10,415 nt of DNA from contig JBAQKP010000098.1 in the NCBI GenBank assembly GCA_049301135.1, positions 1 through 10,415 of the forward strand, in the 5' to 3' direction. The translations under genes were made by a program, and so were the position numbers. Of this stretch, positions 1 to 7,401 are shown in pieces. This stretch comes from JAYXXU01 sp049301135 (GTDB taxonomy: Bacteria; Pseudomonadota; Gammaproteobacteria; Pseudomonadales; Moraxellaceae). Every line of letters begins with the position of its first letter. The first letter of the stretch is position 1. The notes below the pieces were generated by a model. It did not search any database. It was not told the origin of the DNA and worked only from the letters and a program-made list of their open reading frames with translations.

Positions 1-8
1 TAAAAAAC

Positions 9-34
9 ACGACCCTTCGCGGGTCGTTTTTTTT
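9..34. terminator. Rho-independent terminator, probably bidirectional
   Basis: A 7-bp stem (9-15 paired with 21-27, ACGACCC/GGGTCGT) closes a 5-base loop and is followed by eight T on the plus strand. On the minus strand a run of six A (2-7) supplies a T tract one base beyond the stem. It probably ends a gene lying left of the window and insulates the antiporter promoter just downstream. Confidence 0.85.
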
Positions 35-61
35 GCCTAAAATTCATTTGTTTGTATTTTT

Positions 62-90
62 TTAACCAGATGGTTCTAGCCCGCTATAAT
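62..90 (+). promoter_or_regulatory. Sigma-70-like promoter of the antiporter gene
   Basis: A perfect -10 hexamer TATAAT is at 85-90. The hexamer TTAACC at 62-67 matches four of six -35 positions with a 17-bp spacer. Transcription would start near 97, giving a leader of about 90 nt before the ATG at 187. No operator or riboswitch-like fold is evident in the leader. Confidence 0.6.
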
Positions 91-186
91 AAATCCTATA
101 TTTTTTACGATGTGATTTTGGTGTTGTTGCACCTGATCGTGATCTCCCAACTATCCCTGATGGATTGAACACTGAAGGAGAACCAC

Positions 187-1905
187 ATGCCACATGATGT
201 TGACCTCATCGTTTTACTGGCACTGGGCTTTGGCCTTGCGTTGGTCTTTGGCTATTTGGCCTCGCGTTTACGGCTGCCCCCGTTGGTCGGCTACTTGGTC
301 GCTGGGATTGTCATTAGCCCCAATACACCCGGTATCGTCGCGGACATCGCCCTCGCCAATCAGTTGGCGGAACTGGGTGTGATGTTCCTGATGTTTGGTG
401 TGGGCATGCACTTTTCGATTGCTGACCTGAAGGCCGTGCGCAAAATTGCGATTCCCGGTGCGCTGGTACAGATGTCAGTGGCGACGTTATTGGGCATGGG
501 GGTCAGTCATTTATGGGGCTGGCCGCTCGGTTCTGGCTTTGTGTTCGGCTTGTGTTTGTCAGTGGCAAGTACGGTGGTCTTGCTGCGGGCTTTGGAGGCT
601 CGTGGCGTATTGGACTCGATGAATGGCCGGATCGCGGTTGGCTGGTTGTTGGTTGAAGATTTGGCCATGGTGCTGGCGTTGGTGTTACTGCCTTTGGCTG
701 CTGTATTTTTGGGCGGTAAAGCACTGGATGGGACACCACCCGATCAAAGCATCTGGATGACGGTGCTGATTACGCTGCTCAAGGTCGCTGCGTTTATTGC
801 GTTTATGTTTATTGTCGGCAAGCGATTGATTCCGAAACTGATGTTAATGGTCGCTCGCATCGGTTCACGCGAGTTGTTTACCCTGACGGTAGTCGCGGCA
901 GCGGTGAGCATTGCGTATGGCTCGTATGCGATTTTTGGCGTTTCGATGGCACTCGGCGCATTTATTGCGGGGATGGTGGTCAAGGAGTCTGACTTTAGTC
1001 ATCGCGCCGAAGAAGAAACTCTGCCCTTGCGTGAGATTTTTTCGATCTTATTTTTTGTGTCAGTCGGCATGCTGTTTAATCCCAATATTTTAGTGGAGCA
1101 GCCACTGCATGTGCTGGCAGTGGTGGCGATTATTGTGCTGGGCAAAACACTGGCAGCGGTCGCGTTGGTGCTGTTCTTCCGCTATCCACTGAATACCGCG
1201 CTCACCGTAGGCGCAAGTCTGGCGCAGATTGGCGAATTTTCGTTTATTTTGGCAACCTTAGGGGTGACGCTCGAATTACTCACATTAGAAGCGCAAAATC
1301 TGATTTTGGCCGGTGCTTTGGTATCAATCAGTTTAAACACCGCGCTGTTCTCCTTGATCGAACCGGCACAAGTCTGGATTCGCAAACGCTCACATCTGGC
1401 ACGTTTGTTGGAGCGTAATGCTGATCCGCTGGCGATGCTACCCGATGAAGTGGATCATCAATACCTGACTGGCCAAGTGGTGTTGGTCGGTTATGGTGAA
1501 GTCGGTGCACGGATTGCTCATGGTTTTACCGAACAAGGCATTCGCTTCGTGGTAGCGGACGAAAATCGTGAAACAGTCGAACTGCTGCGCGAGCAAGGCA
1601 TTCCAGCCGTCTCAGGTGATGCCAGTGATCCAGCGGTACTGATTCAAGCACATATCATGCGTGCCAGTACACTGGTGGTGGCAACCACTGATTTTCTGGA
1701 TGTGCGGCGGATGGCGGAGATTGCCAAAACCCTCAATCCAGCAATCCAAATCCTGCTGTGCGCTGAAACCCGTGAAGAAGCCACACTGCTGGAACAGGAA
1801 AATATTGGCACGGTGTTTTTTACCAAACAAGTGCTGGCCGATCAAATGACTCAGCATATCGTGCAGTTAAATGCCGCTCAACAAAGCAGCGTTACGGCGC
1901 ATTAA
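187..1905 (+). CDS. ybaL: YbaL/Kef-type monovalent cation:proton antiporter with RCK domain
   Basis: This is an inner-membrane antiporter of the CPA2 family (572 aa; E. coli YbaL is about 558 aa), expected to exchange K+ or another monovalent cation for protons. Residues about 5-400 form the hydrophobic exchanger domain of roughly 12-13 membrane segments. They contain YbaL hallmarks such as PLVGYL, LMFGVGMHFS, the acidic pair E157-D158 in GWLLVEDLAMV, and FFVSVGMLF. Residues about 430-550 are a cytoplasmic RCK/TrkA-N Rossmann domain with the dinucleotide motif GYGEVG at 435-440. The RCK C-terminal subdomain found in many Trk/Kef proteins is absent, as in YbaL. The start is set by AAGGAG at 175-180, six bases before the ATG. 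The gene stands alone between two terminators. Similarity to E. coli YbaL as I remember it is high along the whole length; the transported ion is not proven by sequence. Confidence 0.92.
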   Translation: MPHDVDLIVLLALGFGLALVFGYLASRLRLPPLVGYLVAGIVISPNTPGIVADIALANQLAELGVMFLMFGVGMHFSIADLKAVRKIAIPGALVQMSVATLLGMGVSHLWGWPLGSGFVFGLCLSVASTVVLLRALEARGVLDSMNGRIAVGWLLVEDLAMVLALVLLPLAAVFLGGKALDGTPPDQSIWMTVLITLLKVAAFIAFMFIVGKRLIPKLMLMVARIGSRELFTLTVVAAAVSIAYGSYAIFGVSMALGAFIAGMVVKESDFSHRAEEETLPLREIFSILFFVSVGMLFNPNILVEQPLHVLAVVAIIVLGKTLAAVALVLFFRYPLNTALTVGASLAQIGEFSFILATLGVTLELLTLEAQNLILAGALVSISLNTALFSLIEPAQVWIRKRSHLARLLERNADPLAMLPDEVDHQYLTGQVVLVGYGEVGARIAHGFTEQGIRFVVADENRETVELLREQGIPAVSGDASDPAVLIQAHIMRASTLVVATTDFLDVRRMAEIAKTLNPAIQILLCAETREEATLLEQENIGTVFFTKQVLADQMTQHIVQLNAAQQSSVTAH

Positions 1906-1922
1906 CCTGTTGAGTGAGCAAC

Positions 1923-1950
1923 AAAAAAGGCACGATAGCGTGCCTTTTTT
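1923..1950. terminator. Bidirectional terminator between convergent genes
   Basis: A 12-bp perfect inverted repeat (1923-1934 with 1939-1950) has a GC-rich core GGCACG/CGTGCC, a 4-base loop ATAG, and A6/T6 ends that give a T tract in both directions. It lies 17 bases after the antiporter stop and 19 bases beyond the stop of the minus-strand small gene, so it serves both. Confidence 0.92.
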
Positions 1951-1969
1951 ATGATTTCAGCAGATGGGC

Positions 1970-2251
1970 TTAACTGTAACGTGCTGGCTCTTCATCTAAC
2001 ACTTGCGCATGCCAGCGTGCCGCCTGTTGCTCCATAATCAACTGGAGTGCCGCTTGTACCATCTGTTGACCGACGCCATGCAATTGGTCGCCGAGGGTCT
2101 TTTGCACCATGTCGGAAAACTGAATCGACACTAATGCTTCACCGTCACCCACAGTCGGGCGTAACACCAAATTACCATCATCGAGTTGCACCAACTCCAG
2201 TAACATTTCCTTAGAAATTGGAGAATTACGGTCATTCACAATAGAACCCAT
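1970..2251 (-). CDS. Conserved-looking small hypothetical protein (93 aa)
   Basis: I do not recognise this protein's family. It is a soluble, acidic 93-residue protein with no signal peptide, membrane segment or cysteine. The N-terminal half (through VSIQFS) looks like short beta strands: a LELVQLDDGNLVLRP stretch, then ALVSIQF. The second half is predicted helical and rich in Gln and Ala (VGQQMVQAALQLIMEQQAARW). An upstream in-frame ATG at 2284 is possible, but AAGGAGG lies seven bases before the ATG at 2251, so that start is clearly preferred. It lies 142 bases downstream of the DUF6586-like gene on the same strand and may be co-transcribed with it, or may use its own promoter: a perfect TTGACA is present at 2298-2293 (-) but without a good -10. 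A role cannot be assigned. Confidence 0.8.
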   Translation of the reverse strand: MGSIVNDRNSPISKEMLLELVQLDDGNLVLRPTVGDGEALVSIQFSDMVQKTLGDQLHGVGQQMVQAALQLIMEQQAARWHAQVLDEEPARYS

Positions 2252-2393
2252 AAACTTGCCTCCTTGATGTACTGTGCCAATCACAGCAGCGGTGTCAAAG
2301 TCAGAACTTTCTCAAAATCATCACTAGCCCTTTTACAATGCGTTGCTTGCTGGGCTTTTTCAAGTGCTAAATCGAAATCCAGCGGGTTACCGC

Positions 2394-2900
2394 TTAAAAT
2401 TCGATCATCTCGTTACGAAACCCCTCAATCAGTTGGGTCAGCTCTTTGTGCCATTCACGCAAAATCTGCACATCAGGCAGCCATGCTTGTGGACTTTGGG
2501 TAACTTTAAAAATCAGATTTGATGAGCTTTCTTCGTCGTGTGTCGGTTCGGGTGGCTCGGGAGCGTACTGACATGTGAGATAGGCTCGATTGAGTTCCGC
2601 CAAAAAACCATCTTTACTCAGTTGCTCCAAAATCGTGACTTCAGGCGACACTTGGGTACGCCCTGCCATTTTCGCCTTGATGCTGTGTAAGGTCGGCTGC
2701 CGTTCCGCTTCAATCCGGTAATAGCGCACCAGCTCTTGTAGAAATGCCAACACCGCGCCATGCAGATGAAACACAGCGGCTTCGCGTGCGCCCTGTGCGG
2801 CCTGCACATTGTCTGTTTGGGCAGCATCTTTGCACGCCAATCGCGCAAAGTAGAGTTTCTGATTGGTACGATCAGCATGATAACGAGCAACGCGTGACAT
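2394..2900 (-). CDS. DUF6586-like protein of unknown function
   Basis: This 168-residue, mostly helical soluble protein resembles the uncharacterised DUF6586 family of Pseudomonas and relatives. The resemblance lies in the N-terminal TNQKLYFARL motif (residues 12-21) followed by AREAAVFHLHGAVLAFLQELVRYYR (about 38-62). The middle (about 105-130) is a Pro/Glu/Asp-rich linker, and the C-terminus has a helix with LREWHKELTQLIEGFRNEM. No catalytic motif or signal peptide is visible. The start is uncertain: ATG codons occur at 2969, 2918 and 2900, none with a strong ribosome binding site. I chose 2900 because family members begin about ten residues before TNQK, and because a TATACT hexamer at 2938-2933 (-) could be a -10 that places the transcript start near 2926. 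The family call is from memory and moderately sure. Confidence 0.75.
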   Translation of the reverse strand: MSRVARYHADRTNQKLYFARLACKDAAQTDNVQAAQGAREAAVFHLHGAVLAFLQELVRYYRIEAERQPTLHSIKAKMAGRTQVSPEVTILEQLSKDGFLAELNRAYLTCQYAPEPPEPTHDEESSSNLIFKVTQSPQAWLPDVQILREWHKELTQLIEGFRNEMIEF

Positions 2901-3036
2901 GGTTGTTTCAACATCCATAAAAGACTTGACACAGTATAAGCCCGTTTTGCTCGCGCCCGCATGCCACAAATCTACAAAAACAAATAGGCAATCATCATGG
3001 CTGAATCGTGCAGAATCGAATCAAATTAGAAAACTA

Positions 3037-3065
3037 TTGTTAATCTAAACGAAATTCATTATCAT
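3037..3065 (+). promoter_or_regulatory. Sigma-70-like promoter of the siderophore receptor operon
   Basis: The -35 TTGTTA at 3037-3042 matches four of six positions. After a 17-bp spacer, the -10 TATCAT at 3060-3065 matches five of six. The start would be near 3072, leaving a leader of about 90 nt before the ATG at 3164. The -10 is embedded in the Fur box listed separately. Confidence 0.65.
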
Positions 3066-3069
3066 TTGC
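3051..3069. promoter_or_regulatory. Fur box overlapping the -10 element
   Basis: The 19-mer at 3051-3069 (GAAATTCATTATCATTTGC) matches 13 of 19 positions of the classical Fur consensus GATAATGATAATCATTATC, including the CATTATCATT core. It covers the -10 hexamer of the receptor promoter, the usual geometry for repression by Fe(II)-Fur. This fits the iron-uptake genes downstream. Fur binding is inferred, not shown. Confidence 0.72.
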
Positions 3070-3163
3070 ATCAAGTATTGCAACCAGTTCATCCGATCCG
3101 CTCGTTTGGGTCGATCAGATACTGCGCAACACATTCTCACTCTTGGCTGTTAGGACGTTACTC

Positions 3164-5473
3164 ATGGCTCATATTCGTCATCGCAAACATTCCGCATCAC
3201 ACTTGCTGGCCTTAGTCGCAGCGACACTACCTGCCGCACAAGCACATAGCGCGACTGAAGACACTCGAACACCTGACACACTGCCAACCATCAGCGTAAC
3301 CGCAGCAGCAGATGGCTATAAGGTAGATCAACTGTCCTCTGCCAAGAGCACTGAACCGCTGCTAAATACCGCAAAAACCGTCACGGTCATCAATAAAGAA
3401 CTGATCGAACAACAAGGCGCAACCACCTTGATGGAAGCACTACGCAATACACCCGGCATCACCATGCAACTCGGTGAAAATGGCAATACCAGCTCCGGCG
3501 ATGCATTCCAAATGCGCGGCTTTTCGACTCAGAACTCAACTTTAGTCGATGGGATTCGGGATCTTGGCGCAGTCACCCGCGATGTGTTTAACCTTGAGCA
3601 AGTCGAAGTGGTCAAAGGCGTGGCTGGCTCAGAAATTGGTCGTGGGGCATCGTCCGGTTATGTCAACTTGGTCAGTAAGCTGCCACAAAAAAACAATGAC
3701 AAAAGCGTTGGGCTGACATGGAATACTGCCAATCATAAACGCCTGACTGCTGATCTGAACCAAGACCTCGGTGACGGTATGGCCGCTCGCCTAAATGCCA
3801 TGTGGCAAGACGGTGGCGTTGAAGGTCGTGACGTGGTCGAGCGTAATGGCTATGCGATTGCACCAGCATTTGCGTTTGGCTTGGATACTGACACGCGTTT
3901 TTATCTGTACTCACAACATGTGCATCAAGAAAACGTCCCAGATGGTGGCATCCCGACGATTGGTTTGGAAGGTTTTGTCGCGACCCTACCTGCCAATGCG
4001 ACAGCTGACCAAATCGCCGCGACCAACGCACTCAACAATGCGCCTGCGGTGAATCGCGACAATTATTATGGCAGCGTCAACGATCTAGAAGAGGTCGATG
4101 CGCACATGGCCACCGTTAAAGTCGAGCATGATATTAGTGACAGCCTCTCCATCCAAAATTTAACGCGGATCGGTCAGACCGAGATGACCCGCAGCTTGAC
4201 CGGCATCTCAGGCGTTACCGTGGTCAATCCTGCCGACCGCAGTACATTGACAGTCAGCCGCTCACGTCAAGGTGTTGATCAAACCAACAAGATTTTGGCC
4301 AACCAGACCAGCCTAAAATTTGCATTTAACACCGGCAGCATCAGTCATGATCTGGTTGCGGGATTGGAAGTCAGCAAAGAGGAACAAGAAACCTTGACCC
4401 TCGCAACAGCCCGCAGAGGCACATTGACACCGTCTACGCCGCCAGCCAATCTGTACCGCCCAAATCCAAATGACCGGTTACCGTCACTGGTCGGCACAGG
4501 CGCGTATAGCCGTGGCGAAACAGACACCACAGCGGTCTATCTGTTTGATACCATCAAGTTAAACGAACAATTCCAAGTCAATGCTGGCGTGCGCTCAGAT
4601 CGCTACACCACCAAAACTGATGCGTTGGCAGTCAGTACCAATCAGACCACCTTAGTGGTCACTGAAACACCAACCAAGCTGGAAAAATCCGACACACTGA
4701 TCAGCTGGAATCTTGGCGCGGTGTTTAAGCCGACCAGCAACAGCAGCGTCTATGCCAGCTATGCCAAATCACTGACCCCACCAGGCAGCGCAAACTTTAC
4801 CTTGAGTGCGAGCGCAACCAACGCGAACAACCCGAATATCGCCCCGCAAGAAACACTTAACTATGAAGTGGGCACAAAATGGGATGTACTCGACGGTAAA
4901 CTGGCGTTGACCGCGGCGCTGTATCGTACTGACAACGAAAATCAACTGACCCAGAATCCTGCTGATGGCTTGTACAGCCAAGAAGGTAAAATTCGGGTGG
5001 AAGGGATTGAACTGAGTGCGGTCGGCAAACTCAGCCCAGTCTGGGATATCTCGGCAGGTCTGACCACGATGGATGCCAAGCAACTGAATCAGCAAAGCAA
5101 AAATGCCACCACCGGCGCGGTGACTGTCACTGATGCGGTACGTTGGACGCCTGATTTTGCGGCCACAGTCTGGTCAACCTATAGCCTCGGCCCGATCAAA
5201 ATCGGCGGCGGTGTGCGACATACTGCGGAGCAAAAACGTCAGATCAGCCAAGCCGTCGGTCAACCAGTCGCTGTCGTGACCATGTCCAGCATTCCTGCTT
5301 ACACCGTGATTGACGCGATGGCCAGCTATCAAGTCAACCCACAAGCATCGGTCGCACTGAACGTTTATAATCTGGCCGATGAGGATTATTTCAGCACCTT
5401 GAATAACGGTGGCAATCGCTTGGTACTCGGCGAGCCTCGTTCAGCCAAACTGGCACTGAACTATAAGTTCTAA
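3164..5473 (+). CDS. piuA: Fiu/PiuA-type TonB-dependent catecholate siderophore receptor
   Basis: This is an outer-membrane TonB-gated receptor (769 aa) for ferric catecholate compounds. A signal peptide covers residues 1 to about 27-30 (hydrophobic LLALVAATLPAAQA, likely cut after AQA or HSA). A TonB-box-like PTISVTA lies at 41-47. The plug domain spans about 69-178 with VINKELIEQQGATTL, GENGNTSSGDAFQMRGF, VDGIRD and VEVVKG. The remainder is a 22-strand-type beta barrel ending in NYKF with the C-terminal Phe needed for outer-membrane assembly. The plug and the VPDGGIPTIGLEGF segment closely resemble E. coli Fiu and Pseudomonas PiuA. Start choice: TAGGA at 3151-3155 sits eight bases before the ATG at 3164; a TTG seven codons earlier lacks a ribosome site. 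A Fur-box promoter precedes it and piuC follows, as in known Fiu/PiuA loci. The exact ligand is unknown. Confidence 0.93.
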   Translation: MAHIRHRKHSASHLLALVAATLPAAQAHSATEDTRTPDTLPTISVTAAADGYKVDQLSSAKSTEPLLNTAKTVTVINKELIEQQGATTLMEALRNTPGITMQLGENGNTSSGDAFQMRGFSTQNSTLVDGIRDLGAVTRDVFNLEQVEVVKGVAGSEIGRGASSGYVNLVSKLPQKNNDKSVGLTWNTANHKRLTADLNQDLGDGMAARLNAMWQDGGVEGRDVVERNGYAIAPAFAFGLDTDTRFYLYSQHVHQENVPDGGIPTIGLEGFVATLPANATADQIAATNALNNAPAVNRDNYYGSVNDLEEVDAHMATVKVEHDISDSLSIQNLTRIGQTEMTRSLTGISGVTVVNPADRSTLTVSRSRQGVDQTNKILANQTSLKFAFNTGSISHDLVAGLEVSKEEQETLTLATARRGTLTPSTPPANLYRPNPNDRLPSLVGTGAYSRGETDTTAVYLFDTIKLNEQFQVNAGVRSDRYTTKTDALAVSTNQTTLVVTETPTKLEKSDTLISWNLGAVFKPTSNSSVYASYAKSLTPPGSANFTLSASATNANNPNIAPQETLNYEVGTKWDVLDGKLALTAALYRTDNENQLTQNPADGLYSQEGKIRVEGIELSAVGKLSPVWDISAGLTTMDAKQLNQQSKNATTGAVTVTDAVRWTPDFAATVWSTYSLGPIKIGGGVRHTAEQKRQISQAVGQPVAVVTMSSIPAYTVIDAMASYQVNPQASVALNVYNLADEDYFSTLNNGGNRLVLGEPRSAKLALNYKF

Positions 5474-5500
5474 ACCTGCAACGACTGTACCGATCTCCAC

Positions 5501-5530
5501 ACCGTAGCCTGTCATAGGCTACGGTTTTTT
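5501..5530 (+). terminator. Intrinsic terminator between receptor and dioxygenase genes
   Basis: A perfect 10-bp stem (5501-5510 with 5516-5525, ACCGTAGCCT/AGGCTACGGT) with a 5-base loop GTCAT is followed by T through 5530. It lies 27 bases after the receptor stop and 30 bases before the piuC ATG. No convincing promoter is seen between the hairpin and piuC, so it likely acts as a partial terminator that lowers expression of the two downstream enzymes. Confidence 0.88.
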
Positions 5531-5560
5531 GACGACTGCTTGACCGATGAGGTAAGTTTC

Positions 5561-6253
5561 ATGTTACTGCATATCCCCCAAGTGCTTGATGCACAACAGG
5601 TCAAACAGATCCAATCCCAACTCGCCGATGCAGACTGGCAAGCAGGTGCACGCTCATCTGGCGCACAAGCCACACTGGTCAAACAAAACCAACAACTGCC
5701 GACCAGTGCCGTGATCTATGCGGATTTAGCCGATCAGATTTTACAAGCCCTGCAACGCCATCCATTATTTCAGTCCGCCGCCCTACCCAAACAAATCCTA
5801 GCACCGCTGTTTAACCGTTATCAAAACCACGGTCATTATGGCGATCACGTCGATAATGCATTACAGCGCAATCACCTGACTGGCCAAGCGGTACGCACCG
5901 ATCTATCCGTCACGCTGTTTTTGTCGGCTGCTGACAGCTATCAGGGCGGCGAACTGGTGATTGATGATTTATATGGTACACACGAGATTAAACTCGAAGC
6001 GGGCGACGCGATTATTTATCCTTCTACCCGCCTGCATCGGGTCGAGCCAGTCACGACTGGTCAACGCCTTGCCGCAGTCACGTGGGTACAAAGTCTGGTC
6101 AAAGATCACTGGCAACGCGAGATGCTGTTTCAACTGGACATGACCATTCTAAAGCTGCGCCAACAACTGCAGCAGCCTGCTGGCGATCACCCTGAGGTGC
6201 TGGCTTTAACACAGCACTATCATAATTTACTGCGGCAATGGGCTGAAGTCTGA
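5561..6253 (+). CDS. piuC: PiuC/YbiX family Fe(II)/2-oxoglutarate-dependent dioxygenase
   Basis: This is a cytoplasmic 230-residue dioxygenase of the prolyl 4-hydroxylase-like superfamily (E. coli YbiX is about 225 aa), expected to couple 2-oxoglutarate decarboxylation to hydroxylation of an unidentified substrate. The double-stranded beta-helix core carries the iron triad H96-x-D98 (in GDHVDNA) and H159 (in TRLHRV). R169 in QRLAAVTW is placed to bind 2-oxoglutarate. Other family signatures are PLFNRYQN, VRTDLSVTLFLS and GGELVIDD, and a C-terminal helical segment ends HNLLRQWAEV much like YbiX. The ATG at 5561 is favoured because GAGG at 5549-5552 lies eight bases upstream; a TTG at 5540 would add seven residues without a ribosome site. 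It follows the piuA-like receptor, the standard arrangement (fiu-ybiX, piuA-piuC), but a terminator intervenes. Its substrate is not established in the family as far as I know. Confidence 0.93.
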   Translation: MLLHIPQVLDAQQVKQIQSQLADADWQAGARSSGAQATLVKQNQQLPTSAVIYADLADQILQALQRHPLFQSAALPKQILAPLFNRYQNHGHYGDHVDNALQRNHLTGQAVRTDLSVTLFLSAADSYQGGELVIDDLYGTHEIKLEAGDAIIYPSTRLHRVEPVTTGQRLAAVTWVQSLVKDHWQREMLFQLDMTILKLRQQLQQPAGDHPEVLALTQHYHNLLRQWAEV

Positions 6254-6254
6254 C

Positions 6255-7346
6255 ATGCAGCCTCAACATCAAACTGCGGATCAAATCCCTGTCGACTGGG
6301 TGGCCGTGAACGATTATCAGCGTGCCGCACAACAGTGCTTACCGGCAGACATTTGGGCATATTTACAAGGCGGTTGTGAACGTGGCACAGCCGCCCCGAA
6401 TGCGTTTGCTCAATATCAACTGCTACCGCGTCCGCTACGCGATCTGCGTGGGGGTCATACTCGGCTTAAGTTATTCGGGCAAACCCTGCCCCATCCGTTT
6501 TTGCTCGCACCAGTGGCCTATCAACGGCTGTTTCATCCCGCAGGTGAAGCAGCCACGTCACTGGCCGCGCAGGTCAGCCAAACGCCGATGATCGTTAGCC
6601 ACTTGGCCTCGATGCCACTGCAACAGATCGCACAACATCATGAACAGCAGCACTTTTGGTTTCAGTTGTACTGGCAAGGCTGCCGTGAACAGATCAAAGC
6701 GCAACTCGATCAGATCAAACAGGCGGGTTATCAAGCGATTGTATTGACCATCGATGCGCCACATATGGGCATCCGTGACCGCGAGCGACGGGCGGGATTT
6801 TGGCTGCCAGCAGATATTCAAGCGGTGAATCTACCGTGTCGAGCCATTCCAAGTTTAGATCAGACTCAGCATCCGTTATTTGATGGGCTGATGGCACAAG
6901 CACCGACGTGGGTAGATGTGGCATGGTTGGTGCAACAGACTGATTTGCCTGTACTGCTCAAGGGTATTTTACATCCCGATGATGCCCGCCAAGCGGTCAG
7001 TTTGGGCGTGCAAGGCTTGGTGGTGTCCAATCATGGCGGTCGGGTACTTGATGGCGTGGTGGATAGTTTGCACATGCTACCGAGCATTCGAGCTGCCGTC
7101 CCTGCCGAGATACCAATTTTGTTTGATGGCGGGATTCGTTGTGGTGCGGATGCCTTTAAATCCTTGGCGCTGGGTGCAACCGCGCTGATGATTGGCAGAC
7201 CGTATATTTATGGTTTGGCCGCGGCGGGCGCGCTTGGTGTTGCACATGTAATCAAACTGCTACGCGAGGAGCTTGAGGTGACGATGGCATTATGTGGTAC
7301 GGCACGACTAGACGAGATTGATCCAGAGTATCTAGTACAACGATAA
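6255..7346 (+). CDS. FMN-dependent alpha-hydroxy-acid oxidase/dehydrogenase
   Basis: This 363-residue cytoplasmic flavoenzyme of the glycolate oxidase/LldD family has a single TIM-barrel FMN domain and oxidises an L-2-hydroxy acid to the 2-oxo acid. Residues matching the glycolate oxidase active site are Y139 (QLYW), D167 (LTIDAP), R174 (GIRDRERRAGF), H260 as the catalytic base and R263 (both in SNHGGR). FMN-phosphate motifs DGGIRCG and MIGRPYIYGLA are intact. The N-terminal family motif usually reading GGAxDExT is altered here to GGCERGT (39-45), although Y36 is kept. Substrate (lactate, glycolate, mandelate or other) cannot be told, nor whether the electron acceptor is oxygen or a quinone; no membrane-anchoring segment stands out. 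The ATG follows the piuC stop by one base and has no clear ribosome site, indicating translational coupling to piuC. This links it to the iron locus. Confidence 0.88.
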   Translation: MQPQHQTADQIPVDWVAVNDYQRAAQQCLPADIWAYLQGGCERGTAAPNAFAQYQLLPRPLRDLRGGHTRLKLFGQTLPHPFLLAPVAYQRLFHPAGEAATSLAAQVSQTPMIVSHLASMPLQQIAQHHEQQHFWFQLYWQGCREQIKAQLDQIKQAGYQAIVLTIDAPHMGIRDRERRAGFWLPADIQAVNLPCRAIPSLDQTQHPLFDGLMAQAPTWVDVAWLVQQTDLPVLLKGILHPDDARQAVSLGVQGLVVSNHGGRVLDGVVDSLHMLPSIRAAVPAEIPILFDGGIRCGADAFKSLALGATALMIGRPYIYGLAAAGALGVAHVIKLLREELEVTMALCGTARLDEIDPEYLVQR

Positions 7347-7356
7347 CGCATAAAAA

Positions 7357-7382
7357 AGCAGCCAAAGGTCAGTTTGGCTGCT
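7357..7382. terminator. Shared terminator of the iron block and gyrA
   Basis: A 10-bp stem (7357-7366 with 7373-7382, AGCAGCCAAA/TTTGGCTGCT) encloses a 6-base loop. Read on the minus strand it is followed by six T (plus A at 7352-7357) and lies 19 bases after the gyrA stop, so it is a strong gyrA terminator. On the plus strand, 10 bases after the oxidase stop, the T tract is only two or three bases, so termination there is probably weaker. Confidence 0.85.
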
Positions 7383-7401
7383 TGCTGGATCTTAGGACAG
7401 C

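Noticed and set aside
2293..2298. Perfect TTGACA on the minus strand upstream of the 93-residue gene
   Set aside because: No acceptable -10 follows at 16-18 bases, so a promoter cannot be supported from this hexamer alone.
2381..2394. Small hairpin at the end of the DUF6586-like gene (AGCGG/CCGCT)
   Set aside because: The stem is only five base pairs and the following minus-strand sequence lacks a real T tract, so I do not call it a terminator.
2264..2503. 79-residue plus-strand open frame over the two minus-strand unknown genes
   Set aside because: It overlaps the start of the 93-residue gene and the end of the DUF6586-like gene, has no ribosome site and low-complexity Ser/Ala composition.
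3143..3163. TTG start that would lengthen the siderophore receptor by seven residues
   Set aside because: TAGGA lies at a proper distance before the ATG at 3164, and the extra residues would only extend the signal peptide. The same argument rejects the TTG at 5540 for piuC.
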